Shown: one piece after another, positions 45,101 through 53,539 of the stretch
Numbering within the stretch: position 1 is the first letter of the stretch
Layout of the letters: each line of letters begins with the position of its first letter
Assembly: GCA_965279095.1 (NCBI GenBank)
Contig: CBDIHH010000003.1
Coordinates: forward strand, 124,001-188,000
DNA from: CBDIHH01 sp965279095
GTDB taxonomy: Bacteria > Pseudomonadota > Alphaproteobacteria > Caulobacterales > Caulobacteraceae
Reading direction: 5' to 3'
DNA length: 64,000 nucleotides
Position numbers and translations under genes: made by a program
The notes under the pieces: generated by a model
The model's database searches: none
Told to the model about the DNA's origin: nothing
What the model saw: the letters and a program-made list of their open reading frames with translations, nothing else

Positions 45101-45387
45101 AGCTGCGCAGCGGCCTGCACCCGACCCTGCCGGTCAACGCGCCCCTGACCTTCGACATCCTCGACCGGGCCAACAACCGGTCCATCGGCGGCTGCACCTA
45201 TCACGTGGCCCACCCCGGCGGACGCAACTATGATACCTTCCCGGTCAATGCCTATGAGGCGCAGGCTCGTCGGAGGGCCCGGTTCGAGGAGCAGGGTCAC
45301 ACCCCCGGGCCCGTCAAGCCGCCGGCCGCCGAAGTGACGCGAGAATTCCCCATGACCCTGGATCTGAGGACGCCTGTTGGCGGCTAA
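42133..45387 (+). CDS. transglutaminase-like protein with DUF2126 domain
   Basis: About 1084 residues from a proposed CTG start at 42133. The family usually starts (M)SxxxALHHxTxYRYDR; here LSVVAALHHLTRYRYDRPV begins with CTG preceded by GAGGAG (42121-42126). An in-frame GTG at 42043 would add 30 atypical residues. The N-terminal part is a transglutaminase-like module (GSGSCRDSAWLMVQMVRRLG with the catalytic Cys, LHAWAEVYIPGAGWIGFDAT with His and Asp). The C-terminal two thirds is DUF2126 (LTMGGEPTFVSIDD, GTGGGAHVVVGG, NTHRTEICIDKLY). It belongs to a conserved actinobacterial/proteobacterial cluster with ATP-grasp and DUF403 proteins, thought to make or process a peptide; the biochemistry is unclear. 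Confidence 0.88.
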   Translation: MSVVAALHHLTRYRYDRPVILSPQVVRLRPAPHCRTRIPSYSLTVTPANHFINWQQDPHGNWLARLVFPEPTREFSVTVDLTAEMAVINPFDFFVEPIAETLPFAYPDDLRADLAPYCEPQEGGPLLDAAVAALRPSGAPTVNFLVDLNAQIQRRVRYVVRMETGVQTPDETLALGSGSCRDSAWLMVQMVRRLGLAARFVSGYLIQLKADIDPVAGPQGTQTDFTDLHAWAEVYIPGAGWIGFDATSGLLCGEGHLPLAAAPHYRSCSPISGLTSGANTDFHFEMSVTRLVEPIRITRPFEEAAWDALVQAGDKVEADLQAQDVRLTMGGEPTFVSIDDFEAAEWNIDASGPTKPVIAEQLIERLKTRFGPGGMLHHGQGKWYPGEPLPRWALSLFWRVDGRPIWRGAQPLEPGLQAGAADALGLVQRLAARLGIDPELVIPAQEDPLHFIKVEGDLPENVALEAIDAGDARHTLRRAMEGGLSKAVGYVLPLGRAASRSEGEGWLSEAWAFRRGRLFLLPGDSPLGFRLPLDSLPDLKAKDYPHVIPLDPYEARGPLPDFAPDDPPPPPPIAGRRAKVPAVRTALSVQPRDGWLYVFMPPVSRLEDYLSLLAQLEGAAEGLPVRIEGYLPPTDPRLTLMKVTPDPGVIEVNVQPSADWTEAVAVTQGVYADARACRLGADKFMTDGRHTGTGGGAHVVVGGSSPANSPFLRRPDVLKSLLIYWQRHPSLSYLFSGLFVGPTSQAPRIDEARHDALYELEIALAAIPAPGKKPPAPWLVDRLLRNLLTDVSGNTHRTEICIDKLYSPDGPAGRLGLLEFRAFEMPPDARMSLAQQLLIRALIAWFWREPLSGPLLRWGTALHDRFMLEHFVWADFMEILADLKGAGYDLDPQWYEAQRAFRFPVHGAVSYGGVSLELRHALEPWHVMGEESSGSGTVRFVDSSVERLQVLARGFEPARHVITCNGRALPMTATGAPFEAVAGVRYKAWKLRSGLHPTLPVNAPLTFDILDRANNRSIGGCTYHVAHPGGRNYDTFPVNAYEAQARRRARFEEQGHTPGPVKPPAAEVTREFPMTLDLRTPVGG

Positions 45388-47911
45388 CCTGACCAGCGCC
45401 GCCCGGCGAAAGCAGCCCCTGGACCCCGCAGCGGCCGACCGTCTGTCGCGCTGGCTCAAGGGCTATCGGCCGCTCGTCGGCGTGCCGGACGAGCTGTTCG
45501 ATCCCACCGGCCGGCCGCGCGATTATTGGCTGACCCTGTTGGGCGACCTCGCCGAATATCCGGAGGCGGAGTTCGAGAGCCGTTTCAACCTGGCCACGCG
45601 GCATATCCGCGACACCGGCGTCTCGTACCGCATCTATGGCGAGGAGAACGAGCGCAGCTGGCCGCTCAATCCCCTTCCCCTGATCATGGGGCAGGACGAG
45701 TGGGGACAGATCGCCGCTGGCGTCCAGCAACGCGCCCAGTTGATGGAGGCGCTGCTGCAGGACATCTATGGCGAGGCCCGGCTGGTGGCGGAGGGCGCCC
45801 TGCCGGCCGCCGCCCTGACCGGCAGCGTCGACTTCATCCGGCCCATGCGCGGGGTGAAGCCGCCTGGCGGGCGCTATCTGCAGATCTACGCCGTCGACCT
45901 GGGGCGCGGGCCGGACGGCAAGTGGTGGGTGCTGGACGACCGCACCCAGGCCCCCTCGGGGGCGGGCTACGCCCTGGAGAACCGGCTGGTGCTGTCGCGC
46001 GCCTACCCCAATCTCTACAACGCCATGAACGTGCAGCGGCTGGCGCCCTTCTTCGACGCCTTGCGCAAGGGGCTGGCCGCCTCGGCCTCGCGCAATGACC
46101 CGCGCATCTGCCTGCTGTCGCCGGGCCCGTACAGCGAGACCTATTTCGAGCAGGCCCACCTGGCCCGCTACCTGGGCTTCCTGCTGGTGGAGGGGGCCGA
46201 CCTGCTGGCCCGCGACGGTCGGGTCTATGTGCGCACCATCGAGGGCCTCAAACGGGTGGACGCCATCCTGCGCCGGGTGGACGCCGACTTCATCGATCCC
46301 CTGGAGCTGAACAGCAGCTCGTTCCTGGGCACCCCCGGCCTGCTGGAGGCGATCCGCAGCGGCGGGGTGGTGGTGCTCAACATGCCCGGATCCGGGGTGC
46401 TGGAATCCAAGGCCCTGCTCGGATTCCTGCCCAAGCTGTGCCGCCGCCTGCTCAACGAGGACCTCAAGCTGCCCAACATCGCCACCTGGTGGTGCGGTCA
46501 GCCCATCGAGCGGGCCGTGGTGGAGCGGCGGTTCGACAGCCTGGTGGTCTCGCCCGCCTTCAACACGCCGGGCATGACGGGCCCGTTCTCGAAGCCGCGG
46601 CTGGGGTCGGAATTCTCGCCCGAGGAGCGGGCGCAATTCCTGCGGCAGCTCGAGGACCGACCCGGCGACTTCGTCGGCCAGGAGGTGGTGCGCCTCTCCA
46701 CCATGCCGGTGTTCCGCAACGGAGCCCTGGCCCCCGCCCCCTTCGTCCTGCGGGTCTACGCCGCCGCCACCGAGGACGGCATCCGCATCCTGCCGGGGGG
46801 ATTCTGCCGCACCTCGGAGCGCCTGGATGTGCGGGCCATCTCCATGGGCGCCGACGTCCATACCGCTGATGTGTGGGTGATGGCCGACGGGCCGGTGGAG
46901 CGGATCACCCTGCTGGCCAGCCAGGACGACGTCACCGTCCGCCGGATCATGGGGCGCCTGCCAAGCCGGGCGGCAGACAATCTGTTCTGGCTCGGCCGCT
47001 ATCTGGAACGGGCCGAGGCCACCCTGCGCCTGGTGCGCAGCCTGTGCAGCAGCCTGATGGATTCCGAAGGCGCCATCCACAGCACCGACGAGCCCCTCGC
47101 GCGCCTGAAAGGCCTGCTGACGGACTGGGGCGCCCTGGACGAAGAGGCGACCGACGCCCTCGCCGTCGACGCCGCCCGCGCCGCCCTTCACGACACCGAG
47201 GCCTACGGCTCGGTGATCTACCTTGTGCGCAAGGCGCGGCGGGCGGCCGCCAGCATGCGCGAGCGCCTGTCTGTGGATTTCTGGGCCCTGTTGCTGGACC
47301 TGGAGGAGCGCCTGGCGGCCGGCGCCGACGAGGTGCTGTCCGAGGTGGACGCCCTGCAGCAGACCGAGCGGGCGTTGCACATCCTGTCCGGCCTCGCCGG
47401 CCTCGCGCAAGAGAACATGAACCGCATCGCCGGCTGGCGCTTCCTCGACATGGGCCGGCGGCTCGAGCGGGGAATCAACACCTGCCGCTATGCCCGCGCC
47501 CTGGCCCACGACACCGCCACCACCGACGACCTGGACCTGCTGCTCGACCTCGCAGACAGCCAGATCACCTATCGCGCCCGCTACCTGGTGGGGCTGGCGC
47601 TGAAGCCCGTTCGCGACATGGTCATGCTGGACCCGTTCAACACCCGGTCCCTGGCCTTCCAGCTCGTCACCCTGAAAGAGCATCTGGCGTTGCTGCCGAC
47701 CCTGGTGGACGACGGCATGCTCGAGGAGCCCAGCCGCATCCTTCTGCCGCTGGCGATCCAGGCCCAGACCGAGGACGCGGGCCGCCTGGGCGTCGACAAG
47801 ATCACGGCGTTCGAACGGGGCCTGATGAGCCTGTCGGGCGCCATCGCCGACCGCTACTTCCTGCAGGGCGCCAGCGCCGCCCCGACCATCAAGCTGGCCG
47901 GGCTGGCGTGA
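45377..47911 (+). CDS. circularly permuted ATP-grasp (DUF404/DUF407) fused to DUF403
   Basis: An 844-residue protein with a TTG start at 45377 (GAGGA upstream), overlapping the previous gene by 11 nt. Residues up to about 490 form the circularly permuted ATP-grasp (GEENERSWPLNPLPLIM, DFIRPMRGVKPPGG, LLSPGPYSETYFEQAHLARY, GGFCRTSERLDVRAISMG). The rest is the helical DUF403/alpha-E domain (RMGRLPSRAADNLFWLGRY from the sequence around RRIMGRLPS, and WRFLDMGRRLERG). In many genomes these are two genes; here they are fused. ATP-grasp enzymes form amide or peptide bonds, consistent with peptide synthesis by the cluster. Confidence 0.9.
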   Translation: MAANLTSAARRKQPLDPAAADRLSRWLKGYRPLVGVPDELFDPTGRPRDYWLTLLGDLAEYPEAEFESRFNLATRHIRDTGVSYRIYGEENERSWPLNPLPLIMGQDEWGQIAAGVQQRAQLMEALLQDIYGEARLVAEGALPAAALTGSVDFIRPMRGVKPPGGRYLQIYAVDLGRGPDGKWWVLDDRTQAPSGAGYALENRLVLSRAYPNLYNAMNVQRLAPFFDALRKGLAASASRNDPRICLLSPGPYSETYFEQAHLARYLGFLLVEGADLLARDGRVYVRTIEGLKRVDAILRRVDADFIDPLELNSSSFLGTPGLLEAIRSGGVVVLNMPGSGVLESKALLGFLPKLCRRLLNEDLKLPNIATWWCGQPIERAVVERRFDSLVVSPAFNTPGMTGPFSKPRLGSEFSPEERAQFLRQLEDRPGDFVGQEVVRLSTMPVFRNGALAPAPFVLRVYAAATEDGIRILPGGFCRTSERLDVRAISMGADVHTADVWVMADGPVERITLLASQDDVTVRRIMGRLPSRAADNLFWLGRYLERAEATLRLVRSLCSSLMDSEGAIHSTDEPLARLKGLLTDWGALDEEATDALAVDAARAALHDTEAYGSVIYLVRKARRAAASMRERLSVDFWALLLDLEERLAAGADEVLSEVDALQQTERALHILSGLAGLAQENMNRIAGWRFLDMGRRLERGINTCRYARALAHDTATTDDLDLLLDLADSQITYRARYLVGLALKPVRDMVMLDPFNTRSLAFQLVTLKEHLALLPTLVDDGMLEEPSRILLPLAIQAQTEDAGRLGVDKITAFERGLMSLSGAIADRYFLQGASAAPTIKLAGLA

Positions 47912-48822
47912 TCTACCGCCTGCGCCATCGCACCACCTACACCTACGAGGCCGCCGTCACCTTCGCCCGGTGCGTGCTGCGCCTGACGCCGCGCAGCTCC
48001 GCCACCCAGACGGCGCTGTCCAGCACGGTCAAGGTCACGCCGGCGCCGCGCAGCCGCCTGGAGCGCACCGGCGCCTTCGGGGAACAGACCCTGACGGTGG
48101 TGATCGACAAGCCGCATAAGCAGCTGATCATCGAGGCCCTGTCGCGGGTCGACGTCCATTCCCTGCCCATCGGGCTGTTCGGCGGGGGCGCCGCCTGGGA
48201 GGCGGTGCGGCAGTTGGGGTTCGCAGGGGCGGGGCTGGGCCCTGAGGGGCCGGCGGCCTATCTGTATCCGACGTCCCGAACCCCCCTGGTCCCGGCCATC
48301 ACCGACTATGCCCGCGCCAGCTTCACCCCGGGACGCGGCGTGATCGAGGCGGCCGACGCGCTGATGCGGCGGATCCACGCCGACTTCACCTATGATTCCA
48401 AGGCCACCGACGTCTCGACCCGGCCCGACGAGGCGTTCACGGCCCGCCGGGGGGTCTGCCAGGACTTCGCCCATGTGATGATCTCGGGCCTGCGCGGCCT
48501 GGGGCTGCCCGCGGCCTATGTCAGCGGCTACCTGCGGACCGTGCCGCCGCCGGGCCGGCCGAGGCTGGCGGGGGCCGACGCCACCCACGCCTGGGTGTCC
48601 GTGTGGTGCGGCCCGGACCGCGGCTGGGTCGGTTTCGATCCCACCAACGCCATCCTCGTGCAGGACGACCACATCGTCCTGGCCATCGGCCGCGACTATT
48701 CCGACGTGGCCCCCATCGACGGCATCCTGCTCGCCCCCGGCGACCAGACCCTGAAGGTCGAGGTCGACGTGATTCCCGAGGATGAGCTGGCTTTGGCGGC
48801 GCCGGCCGCCGCACGCGGCTGA
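47908..48822 (+). CDS. transglutaminase family protein
   Basis: A 304-residue protein starting at GTG 47908, overlapping the upstream stop by 4 nt (GTGA). An N-terminal beta domain (YRLRHRTTYTYEAAVTFARC) precedes the core: RRGVCQDFAHVMISGLRGLG (catalytic Cys), ATHAWVSVWCGPDRGW (His) and VGFDPTNAILVQDDH (Asp). These proteins are predicted papain-like peptidases or amidases. It is the third gene of the DUF2126 cluster. The predicted proteasome-type peptidase often found with this set is not present downstream. Confidence 0.9.
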   Translation: MIYRLRHRTTYTYEAAVTFARCVLRLTPRSSATQTALSSTVKVTPAPRSRLERTGAFGEQTLTVVIDKPHKQLIIEALSRVDVHSLPIGLFGGGAAWEAVRQLGFAGAGLGPEGPAAYLYPTSRTPLVPAITDYARASFTPGRGVIEAADALMRRIHADFTYDSKATDVSTRPDEAFTARRGVCQDFAHVMISGLRGLGLPAAYVSGYLRTVPPPGRPRLAGADATHAWVSVWCGPDRGWVGFDPTNAILVQDDHIVLAIGRDYSDVAPIDGILLAPGDQTLKVEVDVIPEDELALAAPAAARG

Positions 48823-48834
48823 CCGGCGACCGGC

Positions 48835-50190
48835 TCAGGTCGCGTCGATGGTCATCACCTTGGCGAGGGTGTCGCCGCGCGCCAGGCTGGCCTTAAGGGC
48901 CCTCAGGCCCATCGCATAGAGCAGGCAAGAGAGCAGCAGCGCCGGGGCGGCGACCACGGTGATCGAATAGCCGACCATCCGGGGGTCCTTGAACAGGTAT
49001 TGCGTGGCCCAGGCGATCAGCAGGGGACCCATGGTCGAGCCGATCAGGGTGTTGGTCAGGCCGAACAGGGCCACGGCGACGCCGCGCATGTTGTTGGGCA
49101 GCATCTCGGGCACCGCCGACAGCATGGAGGTGCCGACCATGGGGAACACCAGGGTGATGACCGACAGCAGCACCAGGGCGCTCATGCCGTCCGGCGCGAA
49201 GCCGGCCAGGGTGGCGGGCAGGGCCAGCAAGGGCAGCACCACCAGCATCTGCAACTTGGCCGTCAGCCGGCCGCGGCGCGCCTGGAGGTCGACGATGGCG
49301 CCGGCGATCAGCGGGCCCGCGAGGCCGGCGAGCACCGAGGCGCCGCCGAGATAGCGGGTGACGTCGCCGGTGCTGAACGCGAACTGGCGCATCAGCACCA
49401 CCGCCATCCAGGCGACCATCCCGTAGCTGGCCAGGGCGAAAAGGGCGAAGCCGAGGTAGAAGGGCAGGAACACCTGCCGGTTGGCGACCAGGAACTGCAC
49501 CGTCGGCCGCACTCCGAGTCCGCGGGGTCCCGCGATCACCACCCCGCGCCGGGCCGGTTCGCGCTGGGTCAGGAACAGGATGGCCAGGCCAATCCCCAAA
49601 AGGCCTGCGACGATGAAGGCAACGCGCCAGGGCGCAAGGCCCACGGTTCCCGGAATGAAATCGAACAGGCCTTCCGGCGCCTTCGTCAGCACGAAGCCCA
49701 CCAGCAGAATCGCCAGCCCGCCCGAGATCGCCTGGCCGGTGAGATAGACGCTGATCGGTCGTCCCCGGCGCTGGGGCGCGAACATGTCGCCGATCATGGA
49801 GATGGCGCAGGGCCCCAGGGTGGCCTCGCCGAGCCCGACCAGCAGGCGGGAGACGAACATCCAGCCGTAGTTGGGCGCGAGGCCGCCCATCACCGTGGCG
49901 GCGCTCCAGACCACAACGCCGAACACGATCAGCCACTTGCGTTGGACCCTGTCGGCCACGAGGCCGAGCGGCACGCCCACGGTGGCGTAGAACAGGCCGA
50001 ACGACAGCCCCTGCAGCAGGCTGATCTGCACGTCCGAGATCATCAGATCCCGGCGGACCGGGTCGACCACAAGATTCAGAATGCCGCGGTCGATGGTGCT
50101 GACGATGGAGGCGAGGAAGAAGATCGCCACCAGGGTCCAGGCGCGCAGGGCGGGCGGGTAGGGCTCCGCGGCCGGGGACGGCGTCGTCAT
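48835..50190 (-). CDS. MFS transporter (Spinster-like)
   Basis: A 451-residue permease with about 12 helices. TM1 has FFLASIVSTIDRGILNLVVD, then ISDVQISLLQGLSFGLFYAT and GVPLGLVADRVQRKWLI (the MFS loop motif). It is related to the permeases at 5559 and 32747. It is convergent with the transglutaminase gene and follows the kinase gene by 36 bp in the same direction, so the LacI-type operator at 51303 may control both. Confidence 0.88.
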   Translation of the reverse strand: MTTPSPAAEPYPPALRAWTLVAIFFLASIVSTIDRGILNLVVDPVRRDLMISDVQISLLQGLSFGLFYATVGVPLGLVADRVQRKWLIVFGVVVWSAATVMGGLAPNYGWMFVSRLLVGLGEATLGPCAISMIGDMFAPQRRGRPISVYLTGQAISGGLAILLVGFVLTKAPEGLFDFIPGTVGLAPWRVAFIVAGLLGIGLAILFLTQREPARRGVVIAGPRGLGVRPTVQFLVANRQVFLPFYLGFALFALASYGMVAWMAVVLMRQFAFSTGDVTRYLGGASVLAGLAGPLIAGAIVDLQARRGRLTAKLQMLVVLPLLALPATLAGFAPDGMSALVLLSVITLVFPMVGTSMLSAVPEMLPNNMRGVAVALFGLTNTLIGSTMGPLLIAWATQYLFKDPRMVGYSITVVAAPALLLSCLLYAMGLRALKASLARGDTLAKVMTIDAT

Positions 50191-50226
50191 AGCCGGTACC
50201 CCGCCCTCGCCCCGCGGCCGCCGCGC

Positions 50227-51210
50227 CTAGAGCAGGCCCAGGGCGCGGGCGCGGGGTTTGATGTAGCCAGCGAACCAGTCGAGGTTGCGCAGGCGCAGCA
50301 GGTCGCGCCCACGGCTCTTGGATCCCCGCGAGGCGCCGCCCAGGAGGCGGAAGGCCTTGGCCAGCAGGAAGAACTCCTGCGAGGCGATCTCGTCGGCGGT
50401 ATACGGCCGCACCTTCAGGTAGCCGCGCTCGAAGGCGTCGCCGTAGATGGCCGGGAAGCCGTAGAACTCGCTGCCGAACACGAAGTTCTTCACGTCGTGC
50501 AGCCAATACCCCACCGAGCAGCCGTCGAAGTCGAGGAAGGTGATCGTCCCGTCCCGCGACAGGTGGACGTTGCTGGGGTGCATGTCCTGGTGGCACATGC
50601 CCCGGGGCAGATCCAGGCCGTCCAGGGTCTTCAGCCGCTCCGCCATGGTCTCGGTCAGGCGGGTATAGTCGGCGATGTCCTCCGGGCGATCCTCCACCCA
50701 TTGCAGCATCGAGGCGAGGTTGTCGTGCGGGTTGGCGTAGGCGCTGTCCTCGGCGGCCTGCGCGGGCCTGTAGTCCTTGGAGATCAGGTGCATCCGCGCG
50801 AATTCACCGCCGATGCGCTCGGCCGTGGCTACGTCGAGGTTGTCGCCGAACTTGGAACCGGGCGCCCAGCTGTAGAGAACCGCCGGCCGCACCCCCTCGA
50901 GGGTGTTGAAGGTGATGTAGCGATCGCCATTCTTGGCAGGGATGCTCTTGGACAGGGGCACCCCGTGGCTGTCCAGGAAGTCCAGATAGTCCAGTTCCTG
51001 CATCACCCCGTCGATGGAGCGCGTGCCGGCGCGCCAGATGCGCATGGCCCGGCGTCCGCTGTCGTCGCGCACGATGTAGACGTCGTTGACCCCGCGATAG
51101 AGCAGCTGGCAGCTGACATCGCCTTTCAGGTCGTAGTGCTTCGCCGCTTCCAGGCCGACAAAATCGGAGTCGATGGTCGAATGCGTCACGGGGGCCAGGT
51201 CAGCCTGCAT
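50227..51210 (-). CDS. APH/choline-kinase-type phosphotransferase
   Basis: A 327-residue kinase-fold protein. The catalytic signature is CHQDMHPSNVHLSRDGTITF (Brenner motif with catalytic Asp and Asn), followed by LDFDG (metal-binding Asp). The N-lobe has GVNDVYIVRDDSGRRAMRIW, with the Arg of MRIW at the position of the usual ATP-contact Lys. The family phosphorylates small hydroxyl compounds such as choline, homoserine or aminoglycosides. I chose the ATG at 51210 (MQADLAPV), though its ribosome site is weak. With an MFS gene downstream and a LacI operator upstream, a catabolic sugar/amino-alcohol kinase is more likely than resistance. Confidence 0.82.
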   Translation of the reverse strand: MQADLAPVTHSTIDSDFVGLEAAKHYDLKGDVSCQLLYRGVNDVYIVRDDSGRRAMRIWRAGTRSIDGVMQELDYLDFLDSHGVPLSKSIPAKNGDRYITFNTLEGVRPAVLYSWAPGSKFGDNLDVATAERIGGEFARMHLISKDYRPAQAAEDSAYANPHDNLASMLQWVEDRPEDIADYTRLTETMAERLKTLDGLDLPRGMCHQDMHPSNVHLSRDGTITFLDFDGCSVGYWLHDVKNFVFGSEFYGFPAIYGDAFERGYLKVRPYTADEIASQEFFLLAKAFRLLGGASRGSKSRGRDLLRLRNLDWFAGYIKPRARALGLL

Positions 51211-51302
51211 CAAGGTCACTCGCGATCGTGTGGAAAAGAGCCGCCGCGGTCCCGGCATGGGGCGGCGGTGAATTCAGCTTTAGGTCAGGGTCGCGGAGGT
51301 CT

Positions 51303-51314
51303 GCAAGCGATTGC
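51303..51314. promoter_or_regulatory. LacI-type operator, site 1
   Basis: GCAAGCGATTGC, with the central CG and TGCAA/TTGCG half-sites typical of LacI/GalR operators. It is about 93 bp upstream of the kinase start, between the LacI gene and the kinase-MFS operon. Confidence 0.7.
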
Positions 51315-51347
51315 GCCTGTCGTCGCTCAGCAACGGCGCGCCGCTCG

Positions 51348-52370
51348 CTATGCGGGCGCCGGGCCGGGGCGGGCCCGCGTGGACTGCCGGAAAACCACCT
51401 CACAATCGATGGAGGCATGCGAGGCGCGCTTCTTCGGATCCTCGATGCGCTCGATCAGCGTCGCCACCGCCGTGCGCACAAGGATGTCCACGGGGGGGTG
51501 GATGGTGGTGATGGCATGGGACATCCACTCGCTTTGCGCCGTGTCCCCGAGGCCGATGATCGAGAGCGCCTCCGGCACATCCACCGACAGCTGCAGCCGC
51601 GCGGCGTCCTGGAAGCCGATGGCGAGATAGTCCGTGGCGGTGAAGACGGCGTCCGGGGGGCGCGGGCCCTTCAGCAAGGCGTGCGCCGCGGCGACCCCGT
51701 CCTCGTAGGTGGTCCCCGTCTCGATGAGGGGCGTGGGACGGCCGGTGGCCGCCTCCATCAGGGCGCAGAAGGCGAGCAGTTCCTTGGGTTGCGGCTCTCC
51801 CTTGAACCCCGAGATGGCGACGGCCTGTCGGCGGCCCTCGGCGATGAACACAGCGGCGACCTTGGCGGCGATCGACGGGCCGTCGGTCCACACCAGGGAG
51901 GTTCCGGGCGCCGCATCGGCGCGGTCCAGGACGACGATCGGCGCCGGCGCCCGCGCCGCCTTGCGGGCGGCGGTCCGCGAGGGGGCGGACGATACGAAGA
52001 TCATGCCGTCGACGCTGTAGTCCAGGGCCTGCTCGAGCGCCTCGTCGGCCTCGTCGCGGGCGTCGATCAGCATGAGCAGCATCCGTTGCCCCTCAAGGCT
52101 CAGGCTGTGGTTCAGCTTGCTGAGGAACTGCCAGAAGAACGGGCTGTCGGCGCGCAGCATCACCACGGCCACCAGCTGGGTGCGGCGGGTGATCAGCCCC
52201 CGCGCCAGGATGTTGGGGCGATAGCCGAGGTCATCGGCCACCGCCAGGATGCGGGCGCGGGTCTCGGGAGAGACGCTGGCGCCTGGGGTGAAGGTCCGCG
52301 AGACGGCCGAAAGCGACACATTGGCCACGATGGCCACGTCCTTCGCCTTCACGCGATCATCGCCAGCCAT
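51348..52370 (-). CDS. LacI-family transcriptional regulator
   Basis: A 340-residue regulator. The ATG at 52370 gives MAGDDRVKAKDVAIVANVSL; the helix-turn-helix is at about residues 8-27 (AKDVAIVANVSLSAVSRTF), followed by the hinge LGYRPNILARGL that inserts in the minor groove. The periplasmic-binding-protein-like effector domain has FFWQFLSKLNHSLSLEGQ, DGMIFVSSAP, DAVFTATDYLAIGFQDA and SIIGLGDT. It probably binds a sugar-like or purine-like ligand. Five palindromes of GCAAKCGNTTGC type surround the gene and its neighbours, one in its own divergent promoter, so it is probably an autoregulated local repressor. Confidence 0.92.
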   Translation of the reverse strand: MAGDDRVKAKDVAIVANVSLSAVSRTFTPGASVSPETRARILAVADDLGYRPNILARGLITRRTQLVAVVMLRADSPFFWQFLSKLNHSLSLEGQRMLLMLIDARDEADEALEQALDYSVDGMIFVSSAPSRTAARKAARAPAPIVVLDRADAAPGTSLVWTDGPSIAAKVAAVFIAEGRRQAVAISGFKGEPQPKELLAFCALMEAATGRPTPLIETGTTYEDGVAAAHALLKGPRPPDAVFTATDYLAIGFQDAARLQLSVDVPEALSIIGLGDTAQSEWMSHAITTIHPPVDILVRTAVATLIERIEDPKKRASHASIDCEVVFRQSTRARPGPAPA

Positions 52371-52464
52371 CGCTCCGTCTCCCTGGGCCCAGGGGACCAT
52401 AGGGCGGGAATCGAGGCGAGGGCCAGGGCCGAGGCGGCGACGGGGTCAGTGATCCACGCGTCGC

Positions 52465-52476
52465 GCAAGCGCTTGC
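52465..52476. promoter_or_regulatory. LacI-type operator, site 2
   Basis: GCAAGCGCTTGC, a perfect 12-bp palindrome in the divergent region between the LacI gene (start 52370) and the hydrolase gene (start 52568). Confidence 0.8.
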
Positions 52477-52567
52477 AACGCCATTGCCTGCGCCCGCTGT
52501 CGCCGACTATGGTCCCTGCATCAGGGCGCCAGGAGGCAAGCATGATCCGCAGCGGTCCGACAGGGTC

Positions 52568-53446
52568 ATGGAAAGTCGGTCGATGATGGGGGCGGAGAGC
52601 CTCGCGGGATCGGGCACGCGCTGGATCGGCGCCGCCCGGTTGAAGGGCGGCAAGGGTTATGCCGAGGGTCCCCTGGGCCAGATACACTATCGTGCGGTGG
52701 GCGAGGGGGACGGCGTCCCCTTCCTGCTGATCCACCAGACACCGTTTGGGATCGCCGAATTCATCGACGTCCAGCCCGCCCTGGCGCGGGCCGGCCGCCG
52801 CTCCATCGCGTCGGACAACCCCGGCTTCGGCCTCAGCGACCCGCCCCCCGAGGGACCGCTCACGGTCGCCGACCTGGCCGACAATCTCGTCGCCCTGCTG
52901 GATCACCTGGCGGTGGAGCGCGCCATCGTCGTCGGCCACCACACCGGCGCGGCGATCGCGGCGGCCTTTGCTGCGCGGCATCCGGGCCGGACCGCCGGCG
53001 TGGCGCTACACGGCGTCCCCCTCTACACCGCCGAGGAACGCGCCCAGCGGCTGGAGCGGACCTCCCCCCCGATCAGCCTGGACGCCGAGGGGGGGCACCT
53101 GTCAGGCGCCTTCAAGGGCATCCACAAATACGGCAAGCCTGTCCCTGAAAGCCTGGCCACCAGCACCTGGGGGGTCATCGGCACGCTCCTGTCGGGGCCC
53201 GACACCCCGACCTACCGGGCGGTCTTCGCCAACGACATGACGGCCGACCTCGCCGCCATCGCCTGCCCGGGCCTTATCCTCAGCGACCGCGCCGACAGCC
53301 TGCACGCGGCCGACAGGAAGACGGCGGCCCTGCGGCCGGACTTCACCTTCCAGACGTTTTCCGAGGACGGCTCCTTCGCCCTGATGCTGGAGCCGGGGCG
53401 TTGGGCGCATGCGCTGCTCGCCTTCGCCGAGGCGAACGGCCTCTAG
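52568..53446 (+). CDS. alpha/beta hydrolase-fold protein with altered catalytic residues
   Basis: A 292-residue protein from the ATG at 52568. The fold is clear: FLLIHQTPFGIAEFIDVQPA (oxyanion region), IASDNPGFGLSDPPP, and the elbow IVVGHHTGAAIAAAFAARHP. The elbow reads G-H-H-T-G, putting His where Ser, Asp or Cys normally sits. Near the C-terminus SEDGSFALMLEPGRWAHALL has Ser where the catalytic His (GHFxMLExP) is expected; the acid region is LILSDRADSLHA. It may be a non-hydrolytic lyase-like or binding protein, or use another mechanism. It is the first gene downstream of LacI operator 2. Confidence 0.82.
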   Translation: MESRSMMGAESLAGSGTRWIGAARLKGGKGYAEGPLGQIHYRAVGEGDGVPFLLIHQTPFGIAEFIDVQPALARAGRRSIASDNPGFGLSDPPPEGPLTVADLADNLVALLDHLAVERAIVVGHHTGAAIAAAFAARHPGRTAGVALHGVPLYTAEERAQRLERTSPPISLDAEGGHLSGAFKGIHKYGKPVPESLATSTWGVIGTLLSGPDTPTYRAVFANDMTADLAAIACPGLILSDRADSLHAADRKTAALRPDFTFQTFSEDGSFALMLEPGRWAHALLAFAEANGL

Positions 53447-53477
53447 AGCCTCGGAGGACCGGCGGGCGCGGGGGGTT

Positions 53478-53489
53478 GCAATCGCTTGC
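53478..53489. promoter_or_regulatory. LacI-type operator, site 3
   Basis: GCAATCGCTTGC, 51 bp upstream of the exported hydrolase (start 53540). It deviates from a perfect palindrome at one position pair. Confidence 0.7.
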
Positions 53490-53539
53490 GAAGGCCGGAC
53501 ATAATCGACCATCGGCGGTGGGCCGCGGGAAAAAATACG

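Noticed and set aside
41998..47683. Large minus-strand frames opposite the transglutaminase/ATP-grasp operon
   Set aside because: Shadow frames; the plus-strand proteins carry conserved catalytic motifs and overlap as operon genes do.
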